Assembly (NCBI RefSeq): GCF_014084125.1
Contig: NZ_CP048405.1
Coordinates: 6,386,001-6,450,000, forward strand
DNA from: Streptacidiphilus sp. PB12-B1b
GTDB lineage: Bacteria > Actinomycetota > Actinomycetes > Streptomycetales > Streptomycetaceae
Reading direction: 5' to 3'
Length of the DNA: 64,000 nucleotides
Position 1 is the stretch's first letter. Each line of letters begins with the position of its first letter. The translations under genes were made by a program, and so were the position numbers. The notes beneath the pieces are model-generated. The model searched no databases. It was not told the origin of the DNA and saw nothing but the letters and a program-made list of their open reading frames with translations. Below, piece after piece: positions 11,860-20,788 of the stretch.

Positions 11860-13317
11860 TCAGACGGCCTGCTGGCGGTTGAACTCGGGCAGGTCCTGGT
11901 CGATCCGCTCGCGCAGCCGCTTGACCTCGGAGACGTCGCGGAACTCGCCCAGCGCCGCCTCGGTGGTCTTCCGGAGCCGGGTGTTGACCCGCTCGGAGCG
12001 GATGCGTACCGCTATGTCCACCGCCTGCTGGGCGGAGGCGGCGGCGGCCTCGGGCTCGTTCTGCAGCAGGTGGACGCTGGCCATGCCGATCAGGTTGAGG
12101 GCGTACGAGCGCTGGTGGCCCGGATCCTGGGAGAACAGCTCGACGGCCCGCTCCATCACCGGCTGGGACTGCAGCGCGTAGGTCTGGCTGCGGCCGGTCT
12201 GGTAGCTGAGGTCCCGGTAGGAGTGGGCGTTCTCGGCGTTCAGCTCGGCCTCGGAGAAGAAGGAGATCCAGTCGGGCTCCGGATCCCCCGCGTTGATGTC
12301 GCGGAAGGAGTCCTCGGCCAGCCGGGCCGCCCGGTAGCACTTGTTGACCTCGCCGAGGTTGGCGTAGGCCCGGGCCTCCAGCACGTGCATCAGCGACTGG
12401 GTGCGCGGCGTGGCCGTGTCCCGGCTGCCGTACTGGGCCAGGTGGATCAGCTCCAGGGCGTCGTTGCCGCGGTTCAGGTGGATCATCTGGCGGCACATGT
12501 CCGACAGGATCAGCGCGCCGAAGGGGCGGTCGCCCGCCTCCTTGGCCGCGTGCAGGGCCAGCACGTAGTACTTCTGCGCGCTGGGGTGCATCCCTATGTC
12601 GTACGACATCCAGCCCGCCAGGTGGGCCAGCTGGGCGGTGGTCTGGAACAGCCGCCGGGTGACCTCCGGGGCGTAGCTCTCCTGGAGCAGGTCGCAGACC
12701 TCGTGCAGCTGGCCGACGACCGCCTTGCGGCGCAGGCCGCCGCCGTTCTGCGCGTCCCACTGGCGGAACATGACCACGGTGGACTCGAGCAGGTCCAGCT
12801 CGGGACCGGAGATCCGGCCGGTGGGCTGGGCGCCCTCGCGGGCGGCGGCGAGTATCGGGGTGGGCCTGCCGTTGGCTGCGGGGGCGAGCCAGCGCTGCAT
12901 GGGTTCGATCAGGGCGGTGCCGGCGGTGAGCGCCAGCGAGGTGCCGAGGAAGCCGCGGCGGTTGAGCATGAGGTCGCTGCGCGAGTAGTCGGACAGCAGC
13001 TGGACGGTCTGCGGGCCGCTCCAGGGGAGGTCCACGCCGCTGCCCGGGGTCAGCTGGACGGTGGCGCGCAGGCCGAGGTCCTCGATGTTGACGAGCGAGC
13101 CGAAGCGCTCGGAGAACAGGTCGGAGAGGATCTTCGGAATCGGCTCACGGGGGCACTCCCCGTCCAGCCAGCGGCGCACCCGGGAGGTGTCGGTGCTGAC
13201 ATGGCTCGCACCGATCTGCCGCGCGCGGCGGTTCACCTGCCGCGCCAACTCGCCTTTGGACCAACCGCTCCTGACGAACCACGCCGTCAGCTGCTCGTTG
13301 GGTTGCTTCTCGCCCAC
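11860..13317 (-). CDS. nsdA: NsdA-type negative regulator of development and antibiotic production
   Basis: 485-residue protein matching NsdA, known in S. coelicolor as a negative regulator of sporulation and antibiotic synthesis. The start is GTG at 13315-13317 with GGGGG about seven bases upstream. The N-terminus (residues 1-60, GWSKGELARQVNRRA... RVRRWLDGECP) looks like an XRE-type DNA-binding fold. The rest is helical and repetitive, resembling tetratricopeptide repeats (LHAAKEAGDRPFGALILSD, EARAYANLGEVNKCYRAARLA). A twin-arginine-like NRRGFLGTSLALTAGTAL at about residue 120 is also seen, but its internal position makes export unlikely. It is upstream of amtB, as in S. coelicolor. Confidence 0.88.
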   Translation of the reverse strand: MGEKQPNEQLTAWFVRSGWSKGELARQVNRRARQIGASHVSTDTSRVRRWLDGECPREPIPKILSDLFSERFGSLVNIEDLGLRATVQLTPGSGVDLPWSGPQTVQLLSDYSRSDLMLNRRGFLGTSLALTAGTALIEPMQRWLAPAANGRPTPILAAAREGAQPTGRISGPELDLLESTVVMFRQWDAQNGGGLRRKAVVGQLHEVCDLLQESYAPEVTRRLFQTTAQLAHLAGWMSYDIGMHPSAQKYYVLALHAAKEAGDRPFGALILSDMCRQMIHLNRGNDALELIHLAQYGSRDTATPRTQSLMHVLEARAYANLGEVNKCYRAARLAEDSFRDINAGDPEPDWISFFSEAELNAENAHSYRDLSYQTGRSQTYALQSQPVMERAVELFSQDPGHQRSYALNLIGMASVHLLQNEPEAAAASAQQAVDIAVRIRSERVNTRLRKTTEAALGEFRDVSEVKRLRERIDQDLPEFNRQQAV

Positions 13318-13788
13318 CGGAACGCCCCCATCCCGGGCTCACCCGCCACTGGCGCCCGTGACGCCCCGTCAGCCGGGAGGTCCGAGCCTGATCCGCAGAT
13401 CCAACACTCCGTCATGAGTTCTGCCCGAAAGGCGACTTGACCGCAGTTGCCGCTGGCATACCCATGAGGCGGAGGAGTTCCTGCCTTGCGGAGTGAACGT
13501 AGCGCGCTCGCTGCCATCCGGGGGAGTTCGCCCGGCGAAACGCCACCTTTCGCCACCCCTGGGGGTGAACTTCCGGCGCTCCCGGCGCGCTTCACTGGAT
13601 CTCGGACGCGTGTGTGCCCGCTCTCGCGCTTCGACCCTCCCCCATCCGCGCGGTCGGCACAACATGATCGACCCAAACCCCTCCGCGCAGCTGGAGCACG
13701 GGCACGGAGCACGCGCCCCCGCAGCGAATCGCACCCCCCGCCGCGCCCCCCGGCGTAACCATCGGCCCCCCATACCTGTTGGTGGTGA
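13318..13788. other. Divergent intergenic region nsdA / Prim-Pol-like gene
   Basis: These 471 bases contain the promoters of two divergent genes. Open frames in it (13486-13758 plus, and minus-strand frames reaching 14147 or 14346) have Pro/Arg/Ser-rich shadow composition, and I do not support them. I saw no clear operator. Confidence 0.5.
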
Positions 13789-14379
13789 GTGGACTTGGAC
13801 ATCCTGTTCGATACCCCGATCTTCGGCGGCCGCTCGCTGGGCGTGCGCGGCCGTGCGCACGCCGGGCGGTGCCGGGCGGTGGCCGAGTACACGCTGCACC
13901 CGGGCTGGACCGCGACCCTGGCCGGGGCCGAGCTCCCGGCGGCGAGCAGCCCCGCGCAGATCGCCGACCTGTGGCTGCGCCACCCCGGGGCCGAGGTGCG
14001 GTTGCGCACCGGGGGCGGCTTCGACGTGCTGGACGTGCCCGAGCAGCCCGGCCTGCAGGCGCTGGTCCGGCTGGAGCGGATGGGCCACCGGCCCGGGCCG
14101 GTGCTGGCCGCGGCCGGGCGGGCGCTGTTCCTGGTCGCCCCGCACACCGCCGAGACCCTGCCGGACCTGCTCTACCGCACCGGCTGGGACGACGCCGCGC
14201 TCGACCTGCGCTGCCACGGCGTGGGCGGCTCGGTGCCCGCGCCGCCGACCGCGCTCACCCGCTGGCTGAGACCACCGACCCCGGAGAGTGCGGCCCGCCC
14301 GCCGGAGGCCCGGCTGCTGCTGGGGACGCTGGCGTACGCCTGCCACCGGGGCGTCGCCGGACTGGTCGGCAGGCGCTGA
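13789..14379 (+). CDS. Prim-Pol N-terminal-like protein (bifunctional DNA primase/polymerase family)
   Basis: 196 residues from a GTG at 13789; an in-frame stop immediately upstream fixes the maximum length. The sequence contains RTGGGFDVLDVPE near residue 70, which resembles the catalytic-site strand of archaeo-eukaryotic primase-like Prim-Pol domains (TGxGxDVLDVD). A histidine-containing HPGAEVRLRTGG precedes it. Homologues of this size are annotated beside ftsY and nsdA in streptomycetes. The protein is shorter than a full Prim-Pol domain with helicase, and the acidic pair is reduced (DVLDVPE), so catalytic activity is doubtful. The function is unknown; it is convergent with ftsY. Confidence 0.65.
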   Translation: MDLDILFDTPIFGGRSLGVRGRAHAGRCRAVAEYTLHPGWTATLAGAELPAASSPAQIADLWLRHPGAEVRLRTGGGFDVLDVPEQPGLQALVRLERMGHRPGPVLAAAGRALFLVAPHTAETLPDLLYRTGWDDAALDLRCHGVGGSVPAPPTALTRWLRPPTPESAARPPEARLLLGTLAYACHRGVAGLVGRR

Positions 14380-14390
14380 AGGCGGCGGAA

Positions 14391-14430
14391 CGCCGCGGGC
14401 CGCCCCCTGGGAGGGAGGCGGCCCGCGGCG
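14391..14430. terminator. Bidirectional terminator between Prim-Pol-like gene and ftsY
   Basis: A perfect 14-bp inverted repeat (arms 14391-14404 and 14417-14430, 12-base loop) lies between two converging genes, so it can end transcription from both sides. Confidence 0.8.
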
Positions 14431-14458
14431 TCGGTCACGGCTCGGCGGTGGCGGCGGC

Positions 14459-15673
14459 TCAGCCGATGAGCGCGTCCACGAAGGCGCCCGGCTCGAACGG
14501 CGCCAGGTCGTCCGCGCCCTCGCCCAGGCCGATCAGCTTCACCGGCACGCCCAGCTTGCGCTGCACGGCGACCACGATGCCGCCCTTGGCGGTGCCGTCC
14601 AGCTTGGTCAGCACGATCCCGGTGATGTCCACCACCTCGGCGAAGACCTGCGCCTGGACCAGGCCGTTCTGGCCGGTGGTGGCGTCCAGCACCAGCAGCA
14701 CCTCGTCCACCGGGCCGTGCTTCTCGACGACCCGCTTGACCTTGCCCAACTCGTCCATCAGGCCGGTCTTGGTGTGCAGCCGGCCGGCGGTGTCCACCAG
14801 GACGGTGTCGGCGCCGTCGGCGATGCCCTGCTTGACCGCGTCGAAGGCCACCGAGGCCGGGTCGCCGCCCTCGGGGCCGCGCACGGTGCGGGCGCCCACC
14901 CGCTCGCCCCAGGTCTGCAGCTGGTCGGCGGCGGCGGCACGGAAGGTGTCGGCCGCGCCCAGCAGCACGGTGCGGCCGTCGGCGACCAGCACCCGGGCCA
15001 GCTTGCCGCTGGTGGTGGTCTTGCCGACGCCGTTGACGCCGACCACCAGGACCACGGCCGGGCGCGGCGGCTGCTCCTCGCTGTGCCGGGCGGTGTGCAG
15101 GGAGCGGTCCATGGTCGGGTCGACCAGCGCCACCAGCTCCTCGCGCAGCAGCGCGCGCAGGTCGTCCGGGGTGCGGGTGCCGAGCACCTTCACCCGGGTG
15201 CGCAGCCGCTCCACCAGCTCCTGCGTGGGCGCGACGCCGACGTCGGCGGTCAGCAGGACCTCCTCGATCTCCTCCCAGGTGTCCTCGTCCAGGTGGTCCC
15301 GGGAGAGCAGGGCGAGCAGGCCCTTGCCCATGGAGTTCTGCGAACGCGACAGCCGCGAGCGCAGCCGCACCAGGCGGCCGGCGGTGGGCTCGGGGACGTC
15401 CAGCGCGGGCGCCGCCGGGGCCTGCGGCTCCGCCTCGGCGGGTGCGGCCGGCTCCGGCCGGGCGGCGGGCTCGGCGGCCGGTTCGGCCTCCGGCTCCGGT
15501 GCCGGCCTGCCCTCGGGCTTGCGTTCGACCGGGGCCGGGCGCGTCGGAGCGCCCAGCGACGTGTCGGCCGGCGGTGGCGGCAGCTGCTTGCGCCGCCTGC
15601 CGCTGACGACGAGACCGGCGGCGGCTCCGAGGAGGACCACCGCGATGACTACGGTAAGAATGATGATTTCCAT
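14459..15673 (-). CDS. ftsY: Signal recognition particle receptor FtsY
   Basis: SRP receptor GTPase, partner of Ffh. 404 residues, with an N-terminal hydrophobic segment (MEIIILTVVIAVVLLGAAAG) that probably anchors it in the membrane, followed by an acidic Pro/Ala/Glu linker (residues 30-110), the helical N domain and the G domain. G motifs: GVNGVGKTTTSGKLA (G1), DTAGRLHTK (G3), TKLDGTAKGG (G4 region). The C-terminus KLIGLGEGADDLAPFEPGAFVDAL is the usual family end. It follows smc on the same strand with about 75 bases between. Confidence 0.96.
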   Translation of the reverse strand: MEIIILTVVIAVVLLGAAAGLVVSGRRRKQLPPPPADTSLGAPTRPAPVERKPEGRPAPEPEAEPAAEPAARPEPAAPAEAEPQAPAAPALDVPEPTAGRLVRLRSRLSRSQNSMGKGLLALLSRDHLDEDTWEEIEEVLLTADVGVAPTQELVERLRTRVKVLGTRTPDDLRALLREELVALVDPTMDRSLHTARHSEEQPPRPAVVLVVGVNGVGKTTTSGKLARVLVADGRTVLLGAADTFRAAAADQLQTWGERVGARTVRGPEGGDPASVAFDAVKQGIADGADTVLVDTAGRLHTKTGLMDELGKVKRVVEKHGPVDEVLLVLDATTGQNGLVQAQVFAEVVDITGIVLTKLDGTAKGGIVVAVQRKLGVPVKLIGLGEGADDLAPFEPGAFVDALIG

Positions 15674-15748
15674 GGCTTCCCCAGTATCCGGTACGTCCGT
15701 GCGGGAACGGGCAGCGCCGGACCCATGTCCGGGAAACGCCGCGGCGCG

Positions 15749-18700
15749 CTAGTCGGCGGGCTGCTGCTCGGTCGGCTGCCCGGCCTGCTGCTGCTCGGTC
15801 TGCTGCTGGGCGGGCAGGGTGCGGCGCGGGGCCGGGCGCGGGGTCTCCCGCAGCCGCTGGCTGATGACCTGCGAGATGCCGTCGCCGCGCATGGACACCC
15901 CGTACAGCGCGTCCGCGCACTCCATGGTCAGCTTCTGGTGGGTGATCACGATCAGCTGGGAGCTGTCCCGCAGCTCCTCCATGATGGCGATCAGCCGCCG
16001 CAGGTTGCTCTCGTCCAGGGCCGCCTCGACCTCGTCCATGACGTAGAACGGGCTGGGCCGGGCCTTGAAGATGGAGACCAGCAGCGCCACCGCGGTCAGC
16101 GAGCGCTCGCCGCCGGAGAGCAGCGACAGCCGCTTGACCTTCTTGCCCGGCGGCCGGGCCTCGACGTCGATGCCGGTGGTGAGCATGTTGTCCGGGTCGG
16201 TCAGGACCAGCCTGCCCTCGCCGCCGGGGAACAGCCGGGAGAAGACGCCCTCGAACTCGCGGGCGGTGTCGTGGTAGGCGGCGGTGAAGACCTGCTCCAC
16301 CCGCTCGTCCACCTCCTTGACGACGGTGAGCAGGTCGCGCCGGGTGGACCTGAGGTCCTCCAGCTGCTCCCCGAGGAACTGGTGGCGCTCCTCCAGCGCC
16401 GCGAACTCCTCCAGCGCCAGCGGGTTGACCTTGCCCAGCTGGGCGTACGCCTTCTCGGCGGCGCGCAGTCGGCGCTCCTGCTCCTCCCGGCGGTACGGGC
16501 GGGCGGCGGCGGGGACCGGCTGCGGCTCGGCGGCGGCCGTACGATCGGGGTCGGCCGTACGGTCGGTGTCACGGTCGGTGTCCGGATCGGCGTCGCGGTC
16601 GGGATCGGCGTCGGTGTCACGGTCGGGGCGGGCGGGGGCGGCGTCCGGTGCCGGGGACGGCGGGACGGGCTGGTCCGGGCCGTACTCGGCGAGCAGGCCG
16701 TCCGCCTCGATGCCGTGCTCCTCCAGCGCCTTGGCCTCCAACTGCTCGATCCGCAGCCGCTTCTCCGCGCGCAGCACCTCGTCCCGGTGGACGGAGTCGG
16801 TGAGCTTGTCCAGCTCGGCCTTCAGCTCGCGGCTGCGGACCCGCTCCCGGGACAGCTCGGTGTCGCGGGCCGCCCGCTCCTGCTCGGCCTCCGCCTTCTC
16901 GGCGGCGGCCGCCTGCAGCGACGCCTCGACGCAGGCCAGCAGTCGGCGGGCGCCGTCCCGGACGGCGGCGGCGACCCCGGTCTCGTGCCGCAGCCGCTGC
17001 TGCCGCGCGGCGGCGCGGGCGCGGGCCTCGCGTTCGGCCCGGGCGCCCCGGTCCAGCGCGTCGGCGCGCCCGGCCAGGCCGCGCACCCGCTCCTCGTGGG
17101 TGCGGACCGCGAGCCTGGCCTCCATCTCGGACTGCCGGGCCCCGGCCGCCTCCTCGCCGAGCCGGTCGCGGACGCCGCTGTCGGGCTCCTCGTCGGCGGG
17201 GCCCTCCTCGGCGACGAGCAGCCGCTCGGCGAGTTCGGCCAGCTCCAGCTCGGCCTGCTCGCGGGCGTCCGCGGCCTTGGCGGCGGCGGTGGTGAGCCGC
17301 TCGGCCTCGCCGCTCGCGCCGCGCGCCTGGCCGCCGAGGCGGCCGAGCTGCTGGGCGACGGCGGAGCGCTCCTTGTCGGCGGCGCGGCGGCGGGCGGTGA
17401 GCGCCTCCACCTCGGCGGCGAGCGCCCGTCGGCGCTCGGTGCACTGCTCCAGCGCGGCGGCCAGCGCCTCGCGCCGTCCGGCCAGGGCGTCCAGCGCCCC
17501 CTGCGCCTCGTCGACGGCGGCCTGGGTCTCCAGCAGGCTCGGCGCGCCGGCCGAGCCGCCGTAGCCGAAGCCCCGGCCGAGCAGGTCCCCGTCGGCGGTG
17601 ACCGCGGTCAGCCCGGGCCGGGCGCGCAGCAGCTCCTCGGCGTCGGCGAGGGTGCCGACGACCACCGTGTCCCGCAGCAGCTCCGCCACCGCGGACAGCA
17701 GCTCGGCCGGGCCGGAGACCAGCTCGACGGCGGCGACCGCGCCCGCCGGGAGTCCGCCGGGCAGCGACCGGGCGGCCGCTTCCGGCTCGGCTTCCGGCTC
17801 GGCTTCCGGCTCGGGCGAGGCGATGAGCAGGGCGGCCCGGCCCGCGTCGTCCTTGCGCAGCAGCCGCAGCGCGTCGGCGGCGGTGGCGACCCCGGTGACC
17901 GCGACCGCGTCGGCCGCGTGGCCGAGGGCGGCGGCGACCGCGACCTCCGCGCCCTGGCGGACCGTCAGCAGCTCCGCCGCCGGGCCGAGCACCCCGGTCA
18001 GCGCGCCCGCGTCCGCCCCGGCGGCCAGCAGCGCGCCGGTGCCGTCCTTGCGGCGCAGGCCCAGGGCGAGCGCGTCACGGCGGGCGATGAGCCCGGCCCG
18101 CTCGCGCTCGACCGCCGCCAGCTCCTCCCGGGCCCGCGACTGCGCCTCCTCGGCCCCGGCCAGCGCCGCGCGGACCTCGGCCGCCTGCGCCTCGGCCTCG
18201 GCGTCGCCCGCGTCCGCGCCCGCCACCTGGGCCTTGAGCTGCTCGTACTCCTCGGTCGCGGCCTCGGCGCGGGCCACCGCGGCGTCCCGGGCCTCGGCCA
18301 GGCGGCCGATCTCCTCGGCCGCGCCGACCGCGCGCGAGCGCGCCGCGGCGACCTTGCCCTGCAACCGGGCCAGCCCCTCGCGCCGGTCGGCCAGCGCCCG
18401 GGCCGCCGCCCGCAGCCGCTGCTCCTCCTGCGCCAGCCGGCGCTCCAGCTCGGCGCGGCGCTCCACGGTCTCGGCGAGGCCGTACTGCGCCTCCTCCAGC
18501 GCCTCGGCCAGCTCGGCCTCCTCGGCCCTGATCCGCGCGGCCTCGCGCTCCAGCTCCTCCGGATCGCGGCCGCGCCGCTCCTCGCCCGGCGCCGCGGTGG
18601 CGTGCCGGAGCCGGGCCTCGGCCAGCCCGATCGTCCCGCGCACCCGCTCGGCCTGCGAGGAGAGCGCGAACCAGGTCTGCTGCGCCTGCTCGACCCGTGG

Positions 18701-19540
18701 CCCGAGCTGGGCGACCTGGGCCTCCAGCACCGCCTCGCGCTGCCGGCACGCCTCGGCCTCCTGCTCGACGCTGCTGCGCCGCAGCCGCAGCGCCATCTCG
18801 TCGGCGACCTCCTCCTCCACCGCGCGGCGCAGCGTGACCAGGTCGTCGGCGAGCAGCCGCAGCCGGGCGTCGCGCAGGTCGGCCTGGATGGTGGCGGCGC
18901 GCCGGGCGATCTGCGCCTGCCGCCCCAGCGGCTTGAGCTGCCTGCGCAGTTCGCCGACCAGGTCCTGCACCCGGGTCATGTTGGCCTGCATGGCGTCCAG
19001 CTTCCGCAGCGCCTTCTCCTTGCGCTTGCGGTGCTTGAGGACGCCCGCGGCCTCCTCGACGAAGGCCCGGCGGCCCATCGGGTCGGCGTGCAGCACCGAG
19101 TCCAACTGCCCCTGGCCGACGATGACGTGCATCTCGCGGCCGATGCCGGAGTCGGACAGCAGCTCCTGGATGTCGAGCAGTCGGCAGGTGGCGCCGTTGA
19201 TGGCGTACTCGCTGCCGCCGTTGCGGAACATGGTCCGGGAGATGGTGACTTCGCTGTACTCGATGGGCAGCGCGCCGTCGGTGTTGTCGATGGTCAGCGC
19301 GACCTCGGCGCGGCCCAGCGGGGCGCGGCCGGTGGTCCCGGCGAAGATGACGTCCTCCATCTTGCCGCCGCGCAGCGACTTGGCGCCCTGCTCCCCCATC
19401 ACCCAGGAGAGGGCGTCCACGACGTTGGACTTGCCGGAGCCGTTGGGGCCGACCACGCAGGTGATCCCGGGCTCCAGGCGGAGGGTGGTGGAGGAGGCGA
19501 AGGATTTGAACCCGCGCAGGGTGAGGCTCTTCAGATGCAC
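15749..19540 (-). CDS. smc: Chromosome segregation SMC protein
   Basis: Condensin-like ATPase that compacts and segregates chromosomes with ScpAB. 1263 residues, longer than the usual 1150-1200. The N-terminal head has GPNGSGKSN (Walker A) and a Q-loop region; coiled coils fill roughly residues 165-510 and 660-950. The hinge lies near 510-650 (TGVLGPAAELLTVRQGAEVAVAAALGHAADAV) and contains an EPEA repeat. The C-terminal head has LSGGERSLTAVALL (signature) and FYVMDEVEAALDESN (Walker B). An insertion of Asp/Arg/Thr/Pro dipeptide-like repeats lies at about residues 955-1010, before the C-terminal coiled coil returns to the head. The start ATG at 19538-19540 gives MHLKSLTLRGFKSFA. Confidence 0.96.
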   Translation of the reverse strand: MHLKSLTLRGFKSFASSTTLRLEPGITCVVGPNGSGKSNVVDALSWVMGEQGAKSLRGGKMEDVIFAGTTGRAPLGRAEVALTIDNTDGALPIEYSEVTISRTMFRNGGSEYAINGATCRLLDIQELLSDSGIGREMHVIVGQGQLDSVLHADPMGRRAFVEEAAGVLKHRKRKEKALRKLDAMQANMTRVQDLVGELRRQLKPLGRQAQIARRAATIQADLRDARLRLLADDLVTLRRAVEEEVADEMALRLRRSSVEQEAEACRQREAVLEAQVAQLGPRVEQAQQTWFALSSQAERVRGTIGLAEARLRHATAAPGEERRGRDPEELEREAARIRAEEAELAEALEEAQYGLAETVERRAELERRLAQEEQRLRAAARALADRREGLARLQGKVAAARSRAVGAAEEIGRLAEARDAAVARAEAATEEYEQLKAQVAGADAGDAEAEAQAAEVRAALAGAEEAQSRAREELAAVERERAGLIARRDALALGLRRKDGTGALLAAGADAGALTGVLGPAAELLTVRQGAEVAVAAALGHAADAVAVTGVATAADALRLLRKDDAGRAALLIASPEPEAEPEAEPEAAARSLPGGLPAGAVAAVELVSGPAELLSAVAELLRDTVVVGTLADAEELLRARPGLTAVTADGDLLGRGFGYGGSAGAPSLLETQAAVDEAQGALDALAGRREALAAALEQCTERRRALAAEVEALTARRRAADKERSAVAQQLGRLGGQARGASGEAERLTTAAAKAADAREQAELELAELAERLLVAEEGPADEEPDSGVRDRLGEEAAGARQSEMEARLAVRTHEERVRGLAGRADALDRGARAEREARARAAARQQRLRHETGVAAAVRDGARRLLACVEASLQAAAAEKAEAEQERAARDTELSRERVRSRELKAELDKLTDSVHRDEVLRAEKRLRIEQLEAKALEEHGIEADGLLAEYGPDQPVPPSPAPDAAPARPDRDTDADPDRDADPDTDRDTDRTADPDRTAAAEPQPVPAAARPYRREEQERRLRAAEKAYAQLGKVNPLALEEFAALEERHQFLGEQLEDLRSTRRDLLTVVKEVDERVEQVFTAAYHDTAREFEGVFSRLFPGGEGRLVLTDPDNMLTTGIDVEARPPGKKVKRLSLLSGGERSLTAVALLVSIFKARPSPFYVMDEVEAALDESNLRRLIAIMEELRDSSQLIVITHQKLTMECADALYGVSMRGDGISQVISQRLRETPRPAPRRTLPAQQQTEQQQAGQPTEQQPAD

Positions 19541-19709
19541 CCGTGAACCCTCCGCCGCCGTCGCGTCCGCCGCGGCCCGTGCCGCCTGACCTTGGGAACT
19601 CTATCCGGGCCGGGCTCCGGTGGCCCGGACGCGTTCCCGGGGTTTCACGCGCGGGGGCAGAGGGCATCCCTGCTACAGGGAACGGGGTGGAACCGGGGAG
19701 CAATGCAGA

Positions 19710-19733
19710 AGGGACGCCACGGTGGGCGTCCCT
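19710..19733 (-). terminator. Hairpin terminator downstream of small coiled-coil gene
   Basis: Nine-bp perfect inverted repeat (AGGGACGCC / GGCGTCCCT) with a six-base loop, about 57 bases after the stop of the gene at 19790-19993, followed on the minus strand by TTCTG. It separates that gene from smc. Confidence 0.7.
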
Positions 19734-19789
19734 CGCACAGACTTTCGCGCACATGCAGAGCGGCAGCTCCGCCGCCTGATCTGCGGAGA

Positions 19790-19993
19790 TCAGGAGTAGG
19801 CGGGCACTGCCTGGGGCACGTCGATGCTGCGGAGCAACTGCTCGTGTTCCGCGACGGCAGACAGCGAGTCGTTCTCGGCCTGCATCCGCATGAGCTCGGA
19901 TTCCAGGTCCTGGACACGCTGCTGGAGACGTCGCATCTCGGAGAGCACGCGCGGGTCGGGGCCGCCGACGTAGCCGAGAAGCGCCTTTGCCAT
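19790..19993 (-). CDS. Small conserved coiled-coil protein upstream of smc
   Basis: 67 residues from the ATG at 19991-19993 (GGAGGA six bases upstream), starting MAKALLGYVGGPDPRVLSEM. The middle part, RRLQQRVQDLESELMRMQAEND, has clear heptad spacing and is predicted to form a parallel coiled coil. Similar small proteins occur next to smc in streptomycetes. No catalytic motif is present. The function is unknown; its position suggests, but does not prove, a link to chromosome organisation. Confidence 0.8.
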   Translation of the reverse strand: MAKALLGYVGGPDPRVLSEMRRLQQRVQDLESELMRMQAENDSLSAVAEHEQLLRSIDVPQAVPAYS

Positions 19994-20357
19994 GATGGAT
20001 GGTCCTCCACGCTGAGTGACCGACCGTTGAAGGTGGGGTCGTGTTTGGGGTACGCACTCGCTGCGCAGCCCTCGCAAGGCTGAAGGGGCCGAAAGCCTTG
20101 GGCTGTACGTCCGGGTGCGCGGGTTTCCAGCGTCTCACCAAACGCGAAATGGGTCAACACGATCACAGCGTGCGACGTCCGCCGCCCGGCTGGCGCAGCG
20201 GTGTCCTCACGCTGCGAGCCGCTGTGTCACGACCGGTGGCCGGGCGATCACTGCTCGATGCGGAGTCAACCACGCCCGGGCCGGAAGCGCAAGCGCGGGG
20301 CGTACGTTCGGGGAACGCCGCGGCGGGTGCGGCCGGGCGGGCGCCGGTGGCGCGGCG
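19994..20357 (-). other. Intergenic region upstream of small coiled-coil gene
   Basis: 364 bases between the acylphosphatase stop and the small coiled-coil gene. On the minus strand a TTGACC hexamer at about 20151-20156 could be a -35 element, but a good -10 is not evident. The open frames here are shadows. Confidence 0.4.
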
Positions 20358-20636
20358 TCAGCGGATGGCGAATCCCTGATAGCGGTCCTCCGGGGCGCCC
20401 CATATCTCCGTGACGCCGTCGACGCGTCCGGGCGTGTCGCCGTGGCGCAGCAGCTCCAGCAATTGCTCGCACTGGTCGCGGCTGCCCTGGGCGACCACCT
20501 GGACCCGTCCGTCGCCCAGGTTGGAGGCGTAGCCGAGCAGGCCGATCTCCAGCGCCCGGGACCGGGTCCACCAGCGGAAACCGACCTGCTGCACGGCTCC
20601 GCGCACCCACGCGGTCATCCGGACGTCCTCACTCAT
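20358..20636 (-). CDS. acyP: Acylphosphatase
   Basis: Small cytosolic enzyme hydrolysing acyl phosphates to carboxylate and phosphate. 92 residues. The family signature is clear: [18 protein letters not shown], with the catalytic Arg in GFRWW, and the second signature [17 protein letters not shown] with the catalytic Asn in ASNLGDG. The ATG at 20634-20636 has GAGGAT a few bases upstream. It is commonly found near smc in actinomycetes and is probably transcribed alone or with the coiled-coil gene downstream. Confidence 0.93.
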   Translation of the reverse strand: MSEDVRMTAWVRGAVQQVGFRWWTRSRALEIGLLGYASNLGDGRVQVVAQGSRDQCEQLLELLRHGDTPGRVDGVTEIWGAPEDRYQGFAIR

Positions 20637-20788
20637 GGGGACATCCTCGCATCACGCCCGGTGCGGGATTCCGGCGGACGCGCGGCCCGGATCTGTCCTA
20701 CGCTCCCCCTGGATCACCGCTGCCCGGACCACCGCTGCGCAGGGCGCGGGTGACCGTCCGGTCAGGGGGCCTGGGAAGGACGGCAACC

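Noticed and set aside
12900-12970. Twin-arginine-like NRRGFLGTSLALTAG inside NsdA
   Set aside because: It lies about 120 residues from the N-terminus after a DNA-binding-like region, so Tat export is unlikely.
15640-15680. Possible TTA codon at the start of ftsY
   Set aside because: In the ftsY frame the bases read CTT ACC, not TTA.
14288-19546. Plus-strand frame of about 1750 codons opposite ftsY and smc
   Set aside because: Antisense shadow of smc with low-complexity Leu/Gly/Arg sequence.
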